From NCBI GenBank assembly GCA_945901215.1, contig CAMDKE010000186.1, positions 1-5,811 on the forward strand: 5,811 nucleotides of DNA, written 5' to 3'. Source of the stretch: Comamonas sp. lk (GTDB lineage Bacteria; Pseudomonadota; Gammaproteobacteria; Burkholderiales; Burkholderiaceae_C). The notes under the pieces were generated by a model that saw only the letters and a program-made list of their open reading frames with translations, was not told where the DNA came from and searched no databases. The position numbers were made by a program, and so were the translations under genes. Shown here one piece after another: positions 1 through 5,811 of the stretch; position 1 is the stretch's first letter, and each line of letters starts with the position of its first letter.

Positions 1-1236
1 TTTGAGACCACGCTCACCAGGCCCGATCTGTTTGCCAGTTATTACCGCAAGCAGTTCCAGCTGCTGCTGCACAACCACGGCGTAGAGCTGGAAATCGGCA
101 CCAGCACGCAGCCCATTCCCGTGCATTTTTCGTTTGCCGAGAACGACCACATTGAGGGCAGTATGGACGCCGCGCGCCGCGCCCGCATGCGAGACGCCTT
201 TGACCTGCCCGACCTGGCCGCCATGGACGACGGCATTGCCAACGGCACCCATGAGCCCCGCGCGGGCGAGCCCCAGCCTCTGTCGCTGTTTACCGCGCCG
301 CGTGTGGACTATTCGCTGCACCGCCTGCGCCACTACACCGGCACGCTGCCGGAGCACTTTCAGAACTTTGTGCTGTTTACCAACTACCAGTTCTACATCG
401 ACGAATTCATCGCCCTGGGCCGCGCCGCCATGGCGGACCTGGCCAGCCCCTATATTGCATTTGTGGAGCCGGGCAACCTGGTTACCCACCGCGCCAGCGC
501 GCCGCACGCCGTGCCCGCCAGCCACGGCAGCAGCCCACCCCGGCTTCCGCAAATGCCAGGCTACCACTTGGTGCGTGCGGACCGCAGCGGCATCACCATG
601 GTCAATATTGGCGTGGGCCCGGCCAACGCCAAAAACATCACCGACCACATTGCCGTACTGCGGCCCCACGCCTGGATGATGCTGGGCCACTGCGCCGGCC
701 TGCGCAACACCCAGCAGCTGGGCGACTATGTGCTGGCGCACGGCTATGTGCGCGAAGACCATGTGCTGGACGAAGAGCTGCCGCTGTGGGTGCCGATTCC
801 GGCGCTGGCCGAAATTCAGGTGGCGCTGGAACAAGCGGTAGCCGACGTAACCGGCCTCAAAGGCAGCGCGCTGAAAAGCATTTTGCGCACCGGTACTGTG
901 GCCAGCACCGACAACCGCAACTGGGAGCTGCTGCCCAACAACCAGCCCCAGCGCCGTTTTAGCCAAAGCCGCGCTGTGGCGCTGGACATGGAAAGCGCAA
1001 CCATCGCCGCCAACGGCTTTCGCTTTCGGGTGCCTTACGGCACGCTTTTGTGCGTGAGCGACAAGCCGCTGCACGGCGAGATCAAGCTGCCCGGCATGGC
1101 CAACCACTTTTACCGCGAGCGCGTGGACCAGCACCTGCGCATCGGCATGCGCGCGGTAGAGCTGCTGCGCCAGCGTGGGCAAGACCAGTTGCACAGTCGC
1201 AAGTTAAGGAGCTTTGCGGAAGTGGCGTTTCAGTAA
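1..1236 (+). CDS. amn: AMP nucleosidase, 5' end outside the window
   Basis: Amn hydrolyses AMP to adenine and ribose 5-phosphate in the cytoplasm, acting in purine salvage and control of adenylate levels. The frame is open from base 1, so the start lies upstream; the first ATG-like codons inside the window are not the real start. About 411 residues are present, against 484 in the E. coli enzyme. Recognisable family stretches are RLRHYTGTLPEHFQNFVLF near residues 103-121, VNIGVGPANAKNITDH near 201-216, DMESATIAANGFRFRVPYGT in the phosphorylase-fold half, CVSDKPLHGEIKLPG, and the ending DQLHSRKLRSFAEVAFQ. The Asp of CVSDKP (codon 1060-1062) aligns with Asp428 of E. coli Amn, the proposed catalytic acid, so this copy looks functional. 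The stop is TAA. The last 377 bases recur at 3831-4207. phoX follows 90 bases downstream on the same strand. The identification is very secure because many motifs match in order. Confidence 0.97.
   Translation, partial: FETTLTRPDLFASYYRKQFQLLLHNHGVELEIGTSTQPIPVHFSFAENDHIEGSMDAARRARMRDAFDLPDLAAMDDGIANGTHEPRAGEPQPLSLFTAPRVDYSLHRLRHYTGTLPEHFQNFVLFTNYQFYIDEFIALGRAAMADLASPYIAFVEPGNLVTHRASAPHAVPASHGSSPPRLPQMPGYHLVRADRSGITMVNIGVGPANAKNITDHIAVLRPHAWMMLGHCAGLRNTQQLGDYVLAHGYVREDHVLDEELPLWVPIPALAEIQVALEQAVADVTGLKGSALKSILRTGTVASTDNRNWELLPNNQPQRRFSQSRAVALDMESATIAANGFRFRVPYGTLLCVSDKPLHGEIKLPGMANHFYRERVDQHLRIGMRAVELLRQRGQDQLHSRKLRSFAEVAFQ
860..1236 (+). repeat. Direct repeat, copy 1 (3' end of intact amn)
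   Basis: This segment aligns without gaps to 3831-4207 at a constant offset of 2971 bases. I counted 26 mismatches in 377 positions, about 93% identity. The repeat ends exactly at the stop codon on both sides; the sequences after TAA here and after TGA in copy 2 are unrelated. To the left, identity drops sharply before base 860, with only scattered matches (20 of 36) over 829-864. Copy 1 is part of the open, presumably active amn gene. Confidence 0.95.
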
Positions 1237-1257
1237 CTTAGACCCTATCCACTAAGT
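1236..1257 (+). other. Weak hairpin just after the amn stop
   Basis: ACTTAG at 1236-1241 is the reverse complement of CTAAGT at 1252-1257, giving a 6-bp stem with a 10-base loop that starts on the last base of the amn stop codon. A competing palindrome, CCACT-A-AGTGG, lies at 1249-1259. The stem is AU-rich and no T-run follows, so it is not a convincing rho-independent terminator. It could be a weak attenuator between amn and phoX or chance. Confidence 0.25.
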
Positions 1258-1259
1258 GG

Positions 1260-1277
1260 TTGTCACGAAACATTAAT
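1260..1277 (+). promoter_or_regulatory. Possible Pho box upstream of phoX
   Basis: The 18 bases read TTGTCAC-GAAA-CATTAAT, in the 7-4-7 layout of PhoB binding sites (CTGTCAT, 4 bases, CTGTCAT). The first half-site is good (5 of 7); the second is poor (4 of 7). A weak -10 candidate, CACATT at 1288-1293, lies 10 bases downstream, the spacing seen at E. coli phoA. It sits 49 bases before the chosen phoX start. PhoX enzymes are typically induced by phosphate starvation, which makes a site here plausible, but the match alone is not strong. Confidence 0.3.
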
Positions 1278-1316
1278 GCGGGCCGAGCACATTCGGGTTT
1301 TTAACTCGTGCTTAAC

Positions 1317-1321
1317 AGGAG
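1317..1321 (+). promoter_or_regulatory. Ribosome binding site deciding the phoX start
   Basis: AGGAG lies 5 bases before the ATG at 1327. The alternative in-frame ATG at 1276 lacks a comparable site and would add 17 residues ahead of an already long Tat signal peptide. The 1327 start is therefore preferred. Confidence 0.8.
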
Positions 1322-1326
1322 CCAGC

Positions 1327-3648
1327 ATGTCAAATGAACTCGACCCGATCACAAACGATTCAAACAACGAACACTTCCAAGTGGTTCTCGCCCGCGCTTT
1401 AGAGAATCCCACGCGCCGCTCTGTGCTGCGCGGCGGTTTGGGTCTGGCGTCAATGTTTGCGTTGCCAATGCTTCCTGGATGTGGAGGTAGCAGCGGTCCC
1501 ATCACTCCCGCCGGAGATATCGTTACGGGTCTACCGACATTGGCCACGACCAACACGCTTGGCTTTAGCGCTATAGACAAGAGCATTCTTGATCAAATTG
1601 TTTTACCTGCCGGCTACACGGCCACGGTGCTTCACGCCACTGGCGACACAATCGACACTACCAATGCAGCGGCCTACACCAACGCCGGCACAGAGTCAGG
1701 CGACAGCTGGGAATACCGCGTCGGCGATCACCATGACGGAATGCAACTGTTCTACATTGACGCTGCTGGTAAAGCCACATACACCGCGACCAACAAAGCA
1801 GTTATAGCAATGAACCACGAAAGCTCGGCGGATGCACACTTCTTGAGCAGCACCGGCCAGACATCAGACGGCGTCAGCGGCAAAAAATTTGACCAATTTA
1901 GCACTTGGGACAAGTTGGAGCGCCCAGGCGACCAAGTACTCAAGGAAATCAACCTGCACGGTGTCTCGGTGGTCGAGGTGACTTTGGATGCCAACGGCAA
2001 GCCCAACGGCTACAGTACCACTTCGGCCTTGAACCGCCGCATCACGCCGCAAACCGTGGTCAATGTCACAGGTCCGGCCGCTCATTTGGCTAAGTTAAAG
2101 AGCTTGATGGTTACTGCCTTTGACCCCACCGGCGCTACGGCGCGCGGCACGCTGAACAACTGTGGACACGGCGCAACGCCATGGGGCACTTACCTTGCAT
2201 GCGAAGAAAACTGGAACGTTTATTTCAACATTCCAACCGGTGGCGCACTGCCAACAGGCAAGCTCCTAGACGCGCGTACGCGCTACTCGGTAGCCCGAAC
2301 AGCGATGACCGCAGCAGCAGGCACATCAAACAGCCAGGGCTGGCACACACCCACCGACCTGCCGGATACAAACTCACGCTTCAGCCGCTGGAATGTAGCT
2401 ATCGGTGCATCCGAGGCGACTGACTTCCGCAACGAACCAAACACGTTTGGCTACAACGTTGAGATTGACCCCGCAGACAAAAACGCCGTGCCCGCCAAAC
2501 GCATGGCGATGGGCCGCTTTGCCCATGAGGCGTGCGTCTGCAGCAAGCCCGTCGTCGGCAAGCCCCTGTCGTTCTACATGGGCTGCGACAGCCGCAACGA
2601 GTACATCTACAAATTCGTCACCACCGCAACCTGGGAAGCCGATGACGTGGGAGGCGGCATGGCAGCTGGCGACAAGTACCTCAACGAAGGCAAGCTATAC
2701 GTCGCAAAGTTCAGCAGCGATGGATCAGGCCAGTGGTTGGAACTCAACGTCAGCAACTCCAGCATCAGTGGCTACTCGAAATTCGCGTTTGCCAACCAAG
2801 CGGAGGTTTTGGTCTATACGCGCATAGCGGCCGACGCGGCGGGTGCTACACCAATGGACCGCCCGGAGTGGGGCGCAATCAACCCAGCCAATGGTGAGAT
2901 TTACTTTGCATTGACCAACAACAACAACACCAACAGAACGCCTGCCAAAGTCGATGCAGCCAACCCGCGCGCTTACAACGATCCAGACGGCAAAAAATCC
3001 AGCGGAAACCCCAACGGCCACATCATCCGTTTCAAAGAAGCGGGCAACCTTTCCACCGCCACCAGCTTTACGTGGGACATCTTCTTGTTCGGCGCCGAAG
3101 AGGACTCAGTTGCCAACGTCAATATCTCTAAACTGACCAGCAAAAACAGCTTTTCATCACCCGACGGCCTGTGGTTCAGCTACAGCACCGGCATTTGCTG
3201 GATTCAGACCGACGACGGCGCCTTCACCGACGAAACCAACTGTATGTTGTTGGCAGCAGTACCAGGCTCAGTGGGTGATGGTGGTGAATTCGTCGTTGCC
3301 AATGAGCTGACAGTCACCACGAACAATGTCCCCGCCACGACAACAGGCACGCAAAAGACTTTTGTAGGCGGCATTCTGGGCGAGTCGCGTCTGCGCCGCT
3401 TCTTGGTGGCGCCCAAGGGGGCCGAAGTGACTGGCTTGACAGAGACTGCAGACGGCAAGACCTTGTTTGTGAACATTCAGCACCCAGGTGAAAGCACCGC
3501 AAAGCTCGGTACAAGTGCAAGTTTCACCTTTGAAAGCCAGTGGCCTGGAAACGGTGGTGGTTTGGCAGCGGCGTACGGGCCTACCGGACGCCCGCGCTCT
3601 GCCACGCTGATGATCACCAAGAATGATGGCGGCAAGATCGGTTTGTAA
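1327..3648 (+). CDS. phoX: PhoX-family (DUF839) alkaline phosphatase, Tat-exported
   Basis: This 773-residue protein belongs to the PhoX/DUF839 family, metal-dependent (Ca and Fe in studied members) phosphatases that release phosphate from organic esters outside the cytoplasm. The N-terminus has a twin-arginine motif, TRRSVLR at residues 29-35, then a short hydrophobic stretch ending LPGCGG at 49-54. Cys52 could be a lipobox cysteine, making this a Tat lipoprotein. Family motifs in order are NHESS from 163, NCGHGATPWGTYLACEEN at 278-295, GRFAHEA at 396-402, DSRNEYIYKF from 421, DRPEWGAINP from 511 followed by a four-Asn run, SSPDGLWF at 610-617, GESRLRRFLVAPKGAEVTG near 680-700 and NIQHPGES at 716-723. 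AGGAG 5 bases upstream supports the start. A strong terminator follows. Several rows of the gene are 43-55% GC, lower than the flanking genes. Family assignment is secure; substrate and lipidation are inferred. Confidence 0.93.
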   Translation: MSNELDPITNDSNNEHFQVVLARALENPTRRSVLRGGLGLASMFALPMLPGCGGSSGPITPAGDIVTGLPTLATTNTLGFSAIDKSILDQIVLPAGYTATVLHATGDTIDTTNAAAYTNAGTESGDSWEYRVGDHHDGMQLFYIDAAGKATYTATNKAVIAMNHESSADAHFLSSTGQTSDGVSGKKFDQFSTWDKLERPGDQVLKEINLHGVSVVEVTLDANGKPNGYSTTSALNRRITPQTVVNVTGPAAHLAKLKSLMVTAFDPTGATARGTLNNCGHGATPWGTYLACEENWNVYFNIPTGGALPTGKLLDARTRYSVARTAMTAAAGTSNSQGWHTPTDLPDTNSRFSRWNVAIGASEATDFRNEPNTFGYNVEIDPADKNAVPAKRMAMGRFAHEACVCSKPVVGKPLSFYMGCDSRNEYIYKFVTTATWEADDVGGGMAAGDKYLNEGKLYVAKFSSDGSGQWLELNVSNSSISGYSKFAFANQAEVLVYTRIAADAAGATPMDRPEWGAINPANGEIYFALTNNNNTNRTPAKVDAANPRAYNDPDGKKSSGNPNGHIIRFKEAGNLSTATSFTWDIFLFGAEEDSVANVNISKLTSKNSFSSPDGLWFSYSTGICWIQTDDGAFTDETNCMLLAAVPGSVGDGGEFVVANELTVTTNNVPATTTGTQKTFVGGILGESRLRRFLVAPKGAEVTGLTETADGKTLFVNIQHPGESTAKLGTSASFTFESQWPGNGGGLAAAYGPTGRPRSATLMITKNDGGKIGL

Positions 3649-3698
3649 GGCGCAAGGACCAGACCAGACCAGCCACTGGCGCTGATCGCGTTTCACAC

Positions 3699-3729
3699 AA
3701 GGCCCGCTCACCCATGCGCGGGCCTTTTT
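3699..3729 (+). terminator. Rho-independent terminator of phoX
   Basis: GGCCCGC at 3701-3707 pairs perfectly with GCGGGCC at 3718-3724 around a 10-base loop, and AA at 3699-3700 can extend the stem into the first T residues. Five T residues follow at 3725-3729. It lies 50 bases after the phoX stop, so phoX transcription should end before the detached amn copy. Confidence 0.9.
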
Positions 3730-3830
3730 CTTTGCGCCTCCCATCGCGTTTCAAAAGACCTACGCCACACGCTCGTTGCCCTCAGATCAATCGGGTGAGC
3801 AGCGCACGGTGGCGGTGGTGCCATGCTTGC

Positions 3831-4207
3831 AAGGCGCGGCGCTAAAAAGCATTTTGCGCACCGGCACCGTGGCCAGCACCGACAACCGCAACTGGGAGCT
3901 GCTGCCCAACAACCAGCCCCAGCGCCGCTTTAGCCAAAGCCGCGCCGTGGCGCTGGACATGGAGAGCGCCACCATCGCCGCCAACGGCTTTCGTTTTCGG
4001 GTGCCCTACGGCACGCTTTTGTGCGTTAGCAACAAGCCACTGCACGGCGAGATCAAACTCCCCGGCATGGCCAACCACTTTTACCGCGAACGCGTGGACC
4101 AGCACCTGCGCATCGGCATGCGCGCCGTAGAGCTGCTGCGCCAGCGTGGGCTGGACCAGTTGCATAGCCGCAAGTTAAGAAGCTTTGCGGAGGTGGCGTT
4201 TCAGTGA
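3831..4207 (+). pseudogene. amn: Detached 3' fragment of AMP nucleosidase
   Basis: The frame encodes about 125 residues that match the C-terminus of the amn gene at 1-1236, from GAALKSILRTGT through to SFAEVAFQ and a TGA stop. It lacks the first three-quarters of the enzyme, including the whole N-terminal domain and much of the phosphorylase fold. The frame stays open upstream to a TTG at 3776, but no ribosome binding site precedes it and the added residues show little resemblance to Amn. Only three residues differ from the intact copy: Ser to Ala (3836-3838), Asp to Asn (4031-4033) and Gln to Leu (4151-4153). The Asp change removes the predicted catalytic acid of CVSDKP. The fragment lies behind the phoX terminator with no obvious promoter, so it is probably not expressed. 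The opposing dmsC gene ends 75 bases away. Confidence 0.9.
3831..4207 (+). repeat. Direct repeat, copy 2 (detached amn 3' end)
   Basis: This is the partner of 860-1236, in the same orientation, with no gaps and 26 mismatches. Nineteen mismatches are silent, six fall in the three changed codons and one swaps TAA for TGA. The two copies bracket the phoX gene and its terminator. Confidence 0.95.
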
Positions 4208-4282
4208 ATGAGGGCAAATTGCTGCGTACCCACGCGACCAATAAGCCCTTTTTTGGGACACCCATCGGTTTGGGAAACCACC
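4208..4282. other. Convergent intergenic spacer
   Basis: This 75-base spacer separates the end of the amn fragment from the end of dmsC on the other strand. It holds a small hairpin, GGTTT-GGG-AAACC at 4267-4279, and a CCC-T6-GGG run at 4246-4257. Neither is followed by a T-run on either strand in a way that makes a convincing terminator. No gene is seen here. Confidence 0.4.
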
Positions 4283-5215
4283 TCAGCCCACCGTCTGGTA
4301 ATACAAATTCTGCGGATGCTTGGCCTGGGCAAAAAATACCCAGCGCTCGGCGATCAGCGACGGCGCTTGCAGCACCGACGCCAGCACCCATGGCCACAGC
4401 GCAGCGTTGGAAAACGCCCACCACGCCAGCACCAGCGGCAGTACAAACAGGCCCAAAGAAAACGCCCAGCGCAAGTTACGCACAAGGGCCTGGCTAGCGC
4501 CATGGAAAAACTCGCGGGTGTTAAAGGCCCCGGCGGACATGCCCATGGACTTTTGCACCAGCTTGCGCGACTTGATGCCCGTGGCCGATTGCAAGGTGGA
4601 TATGGCGCGCAAGTCTGCATTGCGGCGCAGGCTGGCCCAGCGGCTCAAGCCCGCCAGCAGGGTGACCTCGGTGGCCCACGGTGCCAGCACCTGCAACAGC
4701 GCGTTTTGGTTCGCCAGAGCGGCCAGCGCGCAGGCCAGCATGCTGCCCGATGACAGGCCAATCAGCGTGAAATTGGCCACGGTGAGCCAGTGCGCCCATT
4801 CCTGGATGAACCGCAGGCAGGCGTAAATCATGGCGGTGCAGTACCACAACAGCAAGGCGCCCAGCACCACCAGGATTGGCAATGCCTGCGCCCAAATGCC
4901 AGTGACACCCAGCCACAAGCTCAGCCACCAGGCGCCCACCAGGCCAATAAAGGCCGGCAACACGATGACCTCGCGCGACATCCACGAGGTGCGCCACATC
5001 AGCACCGCGCGCCAGGCTCGCATCTTGTGGCCCAAGTGCAAAAACGAGGCACCCAGCCCCGCGATGAGTAGCAGTTCGCCCAAGGCCAAGGCTTGCAGCA
5101 CAAAGGCAGCGTCCATGGCCACACCGGCAAGTAGCGCCAGCGCCAGCGCCACCACCAGGCCTTGTGCGGCACCGGCCAAGGTGGTGAAAAACAGGATCGA
5201 AAAAGCGGGATGCAT
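4283..5215 (-). CDS. dmsC: DmsC/SoeC-type membrane anchor of a molybdoenzyme
   Basis: This 310-residue integral membrane protein anchors a DMSO-reductase-family complex and exchanges electrons with the quinone pool. Eight hydrophobic segments are visible, near residues 5-31, 36-58, 82-104, 109-134, 142-168, 171-190, 248-268 and 271-288, matching the eight helices of DmsC (287 residues in E. coli). Family signatures are FLHLGHKMRAWRAVLMWRTS at 58-77, followed by SWMSRE, and the C-terminal ERWVFFAQAKHPQNLYYQ. The start at 5215 is supported by AGGA (5229-5226) inside the end of the preceding gene, 10 bases upstream. Only 6 bases separate it from the iron-sulfur subunit, so the two are translationally close and in one operon. 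A sulfite dehydrogenase anchor (SoeC) is the main alternative; sequence alone does not decide the substrate. Confidence 0.9.
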   Translation of the reverse strand: MHPAFSILFFTTLAGAAQGLVVALALALLAGVAMDAAFVLQALALGELLLIAGLGASFLHLGHKMRAWRAVLMWRTSWMSREVIVLPAFIGLVGAWWLSLWLGVTGIWAQALPILVVLGALLLWYCTAMIYACLRFIQEWAHWLTVANFTLIGLSSGSMLACALAALANQNALLQVLAPWATEVTLLAGLSRWASLRRNADLRAISTLQSATGIKSRKLVQKSMGMSAGAFNTREFFHGASQALVRNLRWAFSLGLFVLPLVLAWWAFSNAALWPWVLASVLQAPSLIAERWVFFAQAKHPQNLYYQTVG

Positions 5216-5221
5216 GGCGGG

Positions 5222-5811
5222 TTAATCCTGGGCGCTGGAGCGGAACGTGGGCGGCGTGGCCTTCGGAGCAATCACCGCTGCCGCATGCGCCATGGGGGTG
5301 ATCTGGCGCGGCAAATACTGGTTGGCGGGGCTGGTTTCCCACTCGGGCATCAGCGAATAACCGCCGCGTTCGCGGATGGCAATGCTGACCTCGGAGTTGG
5401 GGTCTTTCACGTCGCCAAACAGGCGGGCGTTGGTCGGGCAGGCTTTCACGCAGGCGGGCTTGCGGTCTTCTACGGGCAGCTCTTCGTCGTAAATGCGGTC
5501 CACGCAGAGCGTGCACTTGGTCATGACTTGGCGTTCTTCGTCGATTTCGCGCGCGCCGTAAGGGCAGGCCCAAGCGCAGTATTTGCAGCCAATGCATTTG
5601 TCGTAGTCCACCAGCACGATGCCGTCTTCCGCGCGCTTGTAGCTCGCACCGGTGGGGCAGACCGGCACGCAGGGCGGGTCTTCGCAGTGCAGGCAGCTTT
5701 TGGGGAAGTGGATGGTGTCGGTGCCCGGAAACTCGCCCGCCTCATAGGTTTGCACCCGGTTGAAAAAGGTGCCGGTCGGGTTGGCGCCGTAGGGCGCAAA
5801 GTCGGCCAGCG
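5222..5811 (-). CDS. dmsB: DmsB/SoeB-type 4x[4Fe-4S] subunit, 5' end outside the window
   Basis: This subunit passes electrons between the molybdopterin catalytic subunit and the membrane anchor. About 196 C-terminal codons are present. The frame runs open past the right edge (reading LADFAPYGANPTGTFFNRVQ before TYEAGE), so the GTG at 5755 is internal and not the start. Three of the four expected cysteine groups are visible: CLHCEDPPCVPVCP (5695 downwards), CIGCKYCAWACPYGA, and CTLC with its partner CVKACP 17 residues further on. The first N-terminal group must lie outside. The C-terminal tail contains GGYSLMPEWETSPANQYLPR, which E. coli DmsB lacks and which I associate, from memory, with SoeB-like sulfite dehydrogenase subunits. 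It lies 6 bases before dmsC in the same operon. The catalytic subunit gene is expected further upstream on this strand. Confidence 0.93.
   Translation of the reverse strand, partial: LADFAPYGANPTGTFFNRVQTYEAGEFPGTDTIHFPKSCLHCEDPPCVPVCPTGASYKRAEDGIVLVDYDKCIGCKYCAWACPYGAREIDEERQVMTKCTLCVDRIYDEELPVEDRKPACVKACPTNARLFGDVKDPNSEVSIAIRERGGYSLMPEWETSPANQYLPRQITPMAHAAAVIAPKATPPTFRSSAQD
5226..5229 (-). promoter_or_regulatory. Ribosome binding site of dmsC within the end of dmsB
   Basis: On the minus strand AGGA lies 10 bases before the dmsC ATG and overlaps the last codons of dmsB. This supports the 5215 start and suggests coupled translation of the two subunits. Confidence 0.55.

Noticed and set aside
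134..679. A 181-codon plus-strand frame inside amn
   Set aside because: It is an out-of-frame reading of amn, dominated by Pro, Thr, Ala and Arg; the amn frame carries all the family motifs.
1237..1277. Palindromic bases after amn as a possible insertion-sequence end or attachment site
   Set aside because: No matching inverted or direct copy is present near 3700-3830 and no recombinase is encoded, so nothing supports a mobile-element boundary.
2917..2928. Four AAC repeats in phoX as a phase-variation tract
   Set aside because: Trinucleotide changes would not shift the frame, and the run encodes Asn at a site where PhoX proteins already have an Asn pair.
3268..3744. A 158-codon minus-strand frame at the end of phoX
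   Set aside because: It runs antisense through conserved PhoX motifs and through the phoX terminator; no motif or ribosome binding site supports it.
4204..4826. Overlapping plus-strand frames opposite dmsC, one beginning at the stop of the amn fragment
   Set aside because: They are antisense to a well-supported membrane protein and show low-complexity composition without family motifs.
4521..5597. A 358-codon minus-strand open frame across both molybdoenzyme subunits
   Set aside because: It is a different frame over dmsC and dmsB, rich in Arg, Gly, Ala and His as expected for a GC-rich shadow, with no recognisable domain.

Overview
The window looks like chromosomal DNA from a betaproteobacterium, most likely a Comamonadaceae-type genome (Rhodoferax, Polaromonas or Acidovorax relatives). 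This rests on the GC-rich coding style of the flanking genes and on the gene content; it is a judgement from recall, not a database result.

Layout. (1) Bases 1-1236, plus strand: the 3' five-sixths or so of amn (AMP nucleosidase), open at the left edge. (2) 1327-3648, plus strand: a complete PhoX-family (DUF839) phosphatase with a twin-arginine signal and a possible lipobox, followed by a clear rho-independent terminator at 3699-3729. (3) 3831-4207, plus strand: a second, 5'-truncated copy of the last 377 bases of amn, 93% identical to the first copy without gaps. (4) 4283-5215 and 5222-5811, minus strand: the membrane anchor and the four-cluster iron-sulfur subunit of a DMSO-reductase-family molybdoenzyme (DmsBC or SoeBC type). 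The catalytic subunit gene is expected beyond the right edge.

How it fits together. amn and phoX both relate to phosphate and nucleotide salvage: Amn splits AMP into adenine and ribose 5-phosphate, and PhoX releases phosphate from organic esters outside the cytoplasm. The converging operon is an unrelated respiratory module that exchanges electrons with the quinone pool.

The most interesting point is the architecture of the left part. phoX sits between an amn gene and a detached amn 3' end. The two 3' ends differ at 26 of 377 positions, mostly silent, and the detached copy has lost the predicted catalytic Asp. This is what a Campbell-type (single-crossover) or related homologous integration of a phoX-bearing segment into amn would leave behind. 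No integrase, transposase, CRISPR array, RNA gene or clearly new multi-gene system is visible.
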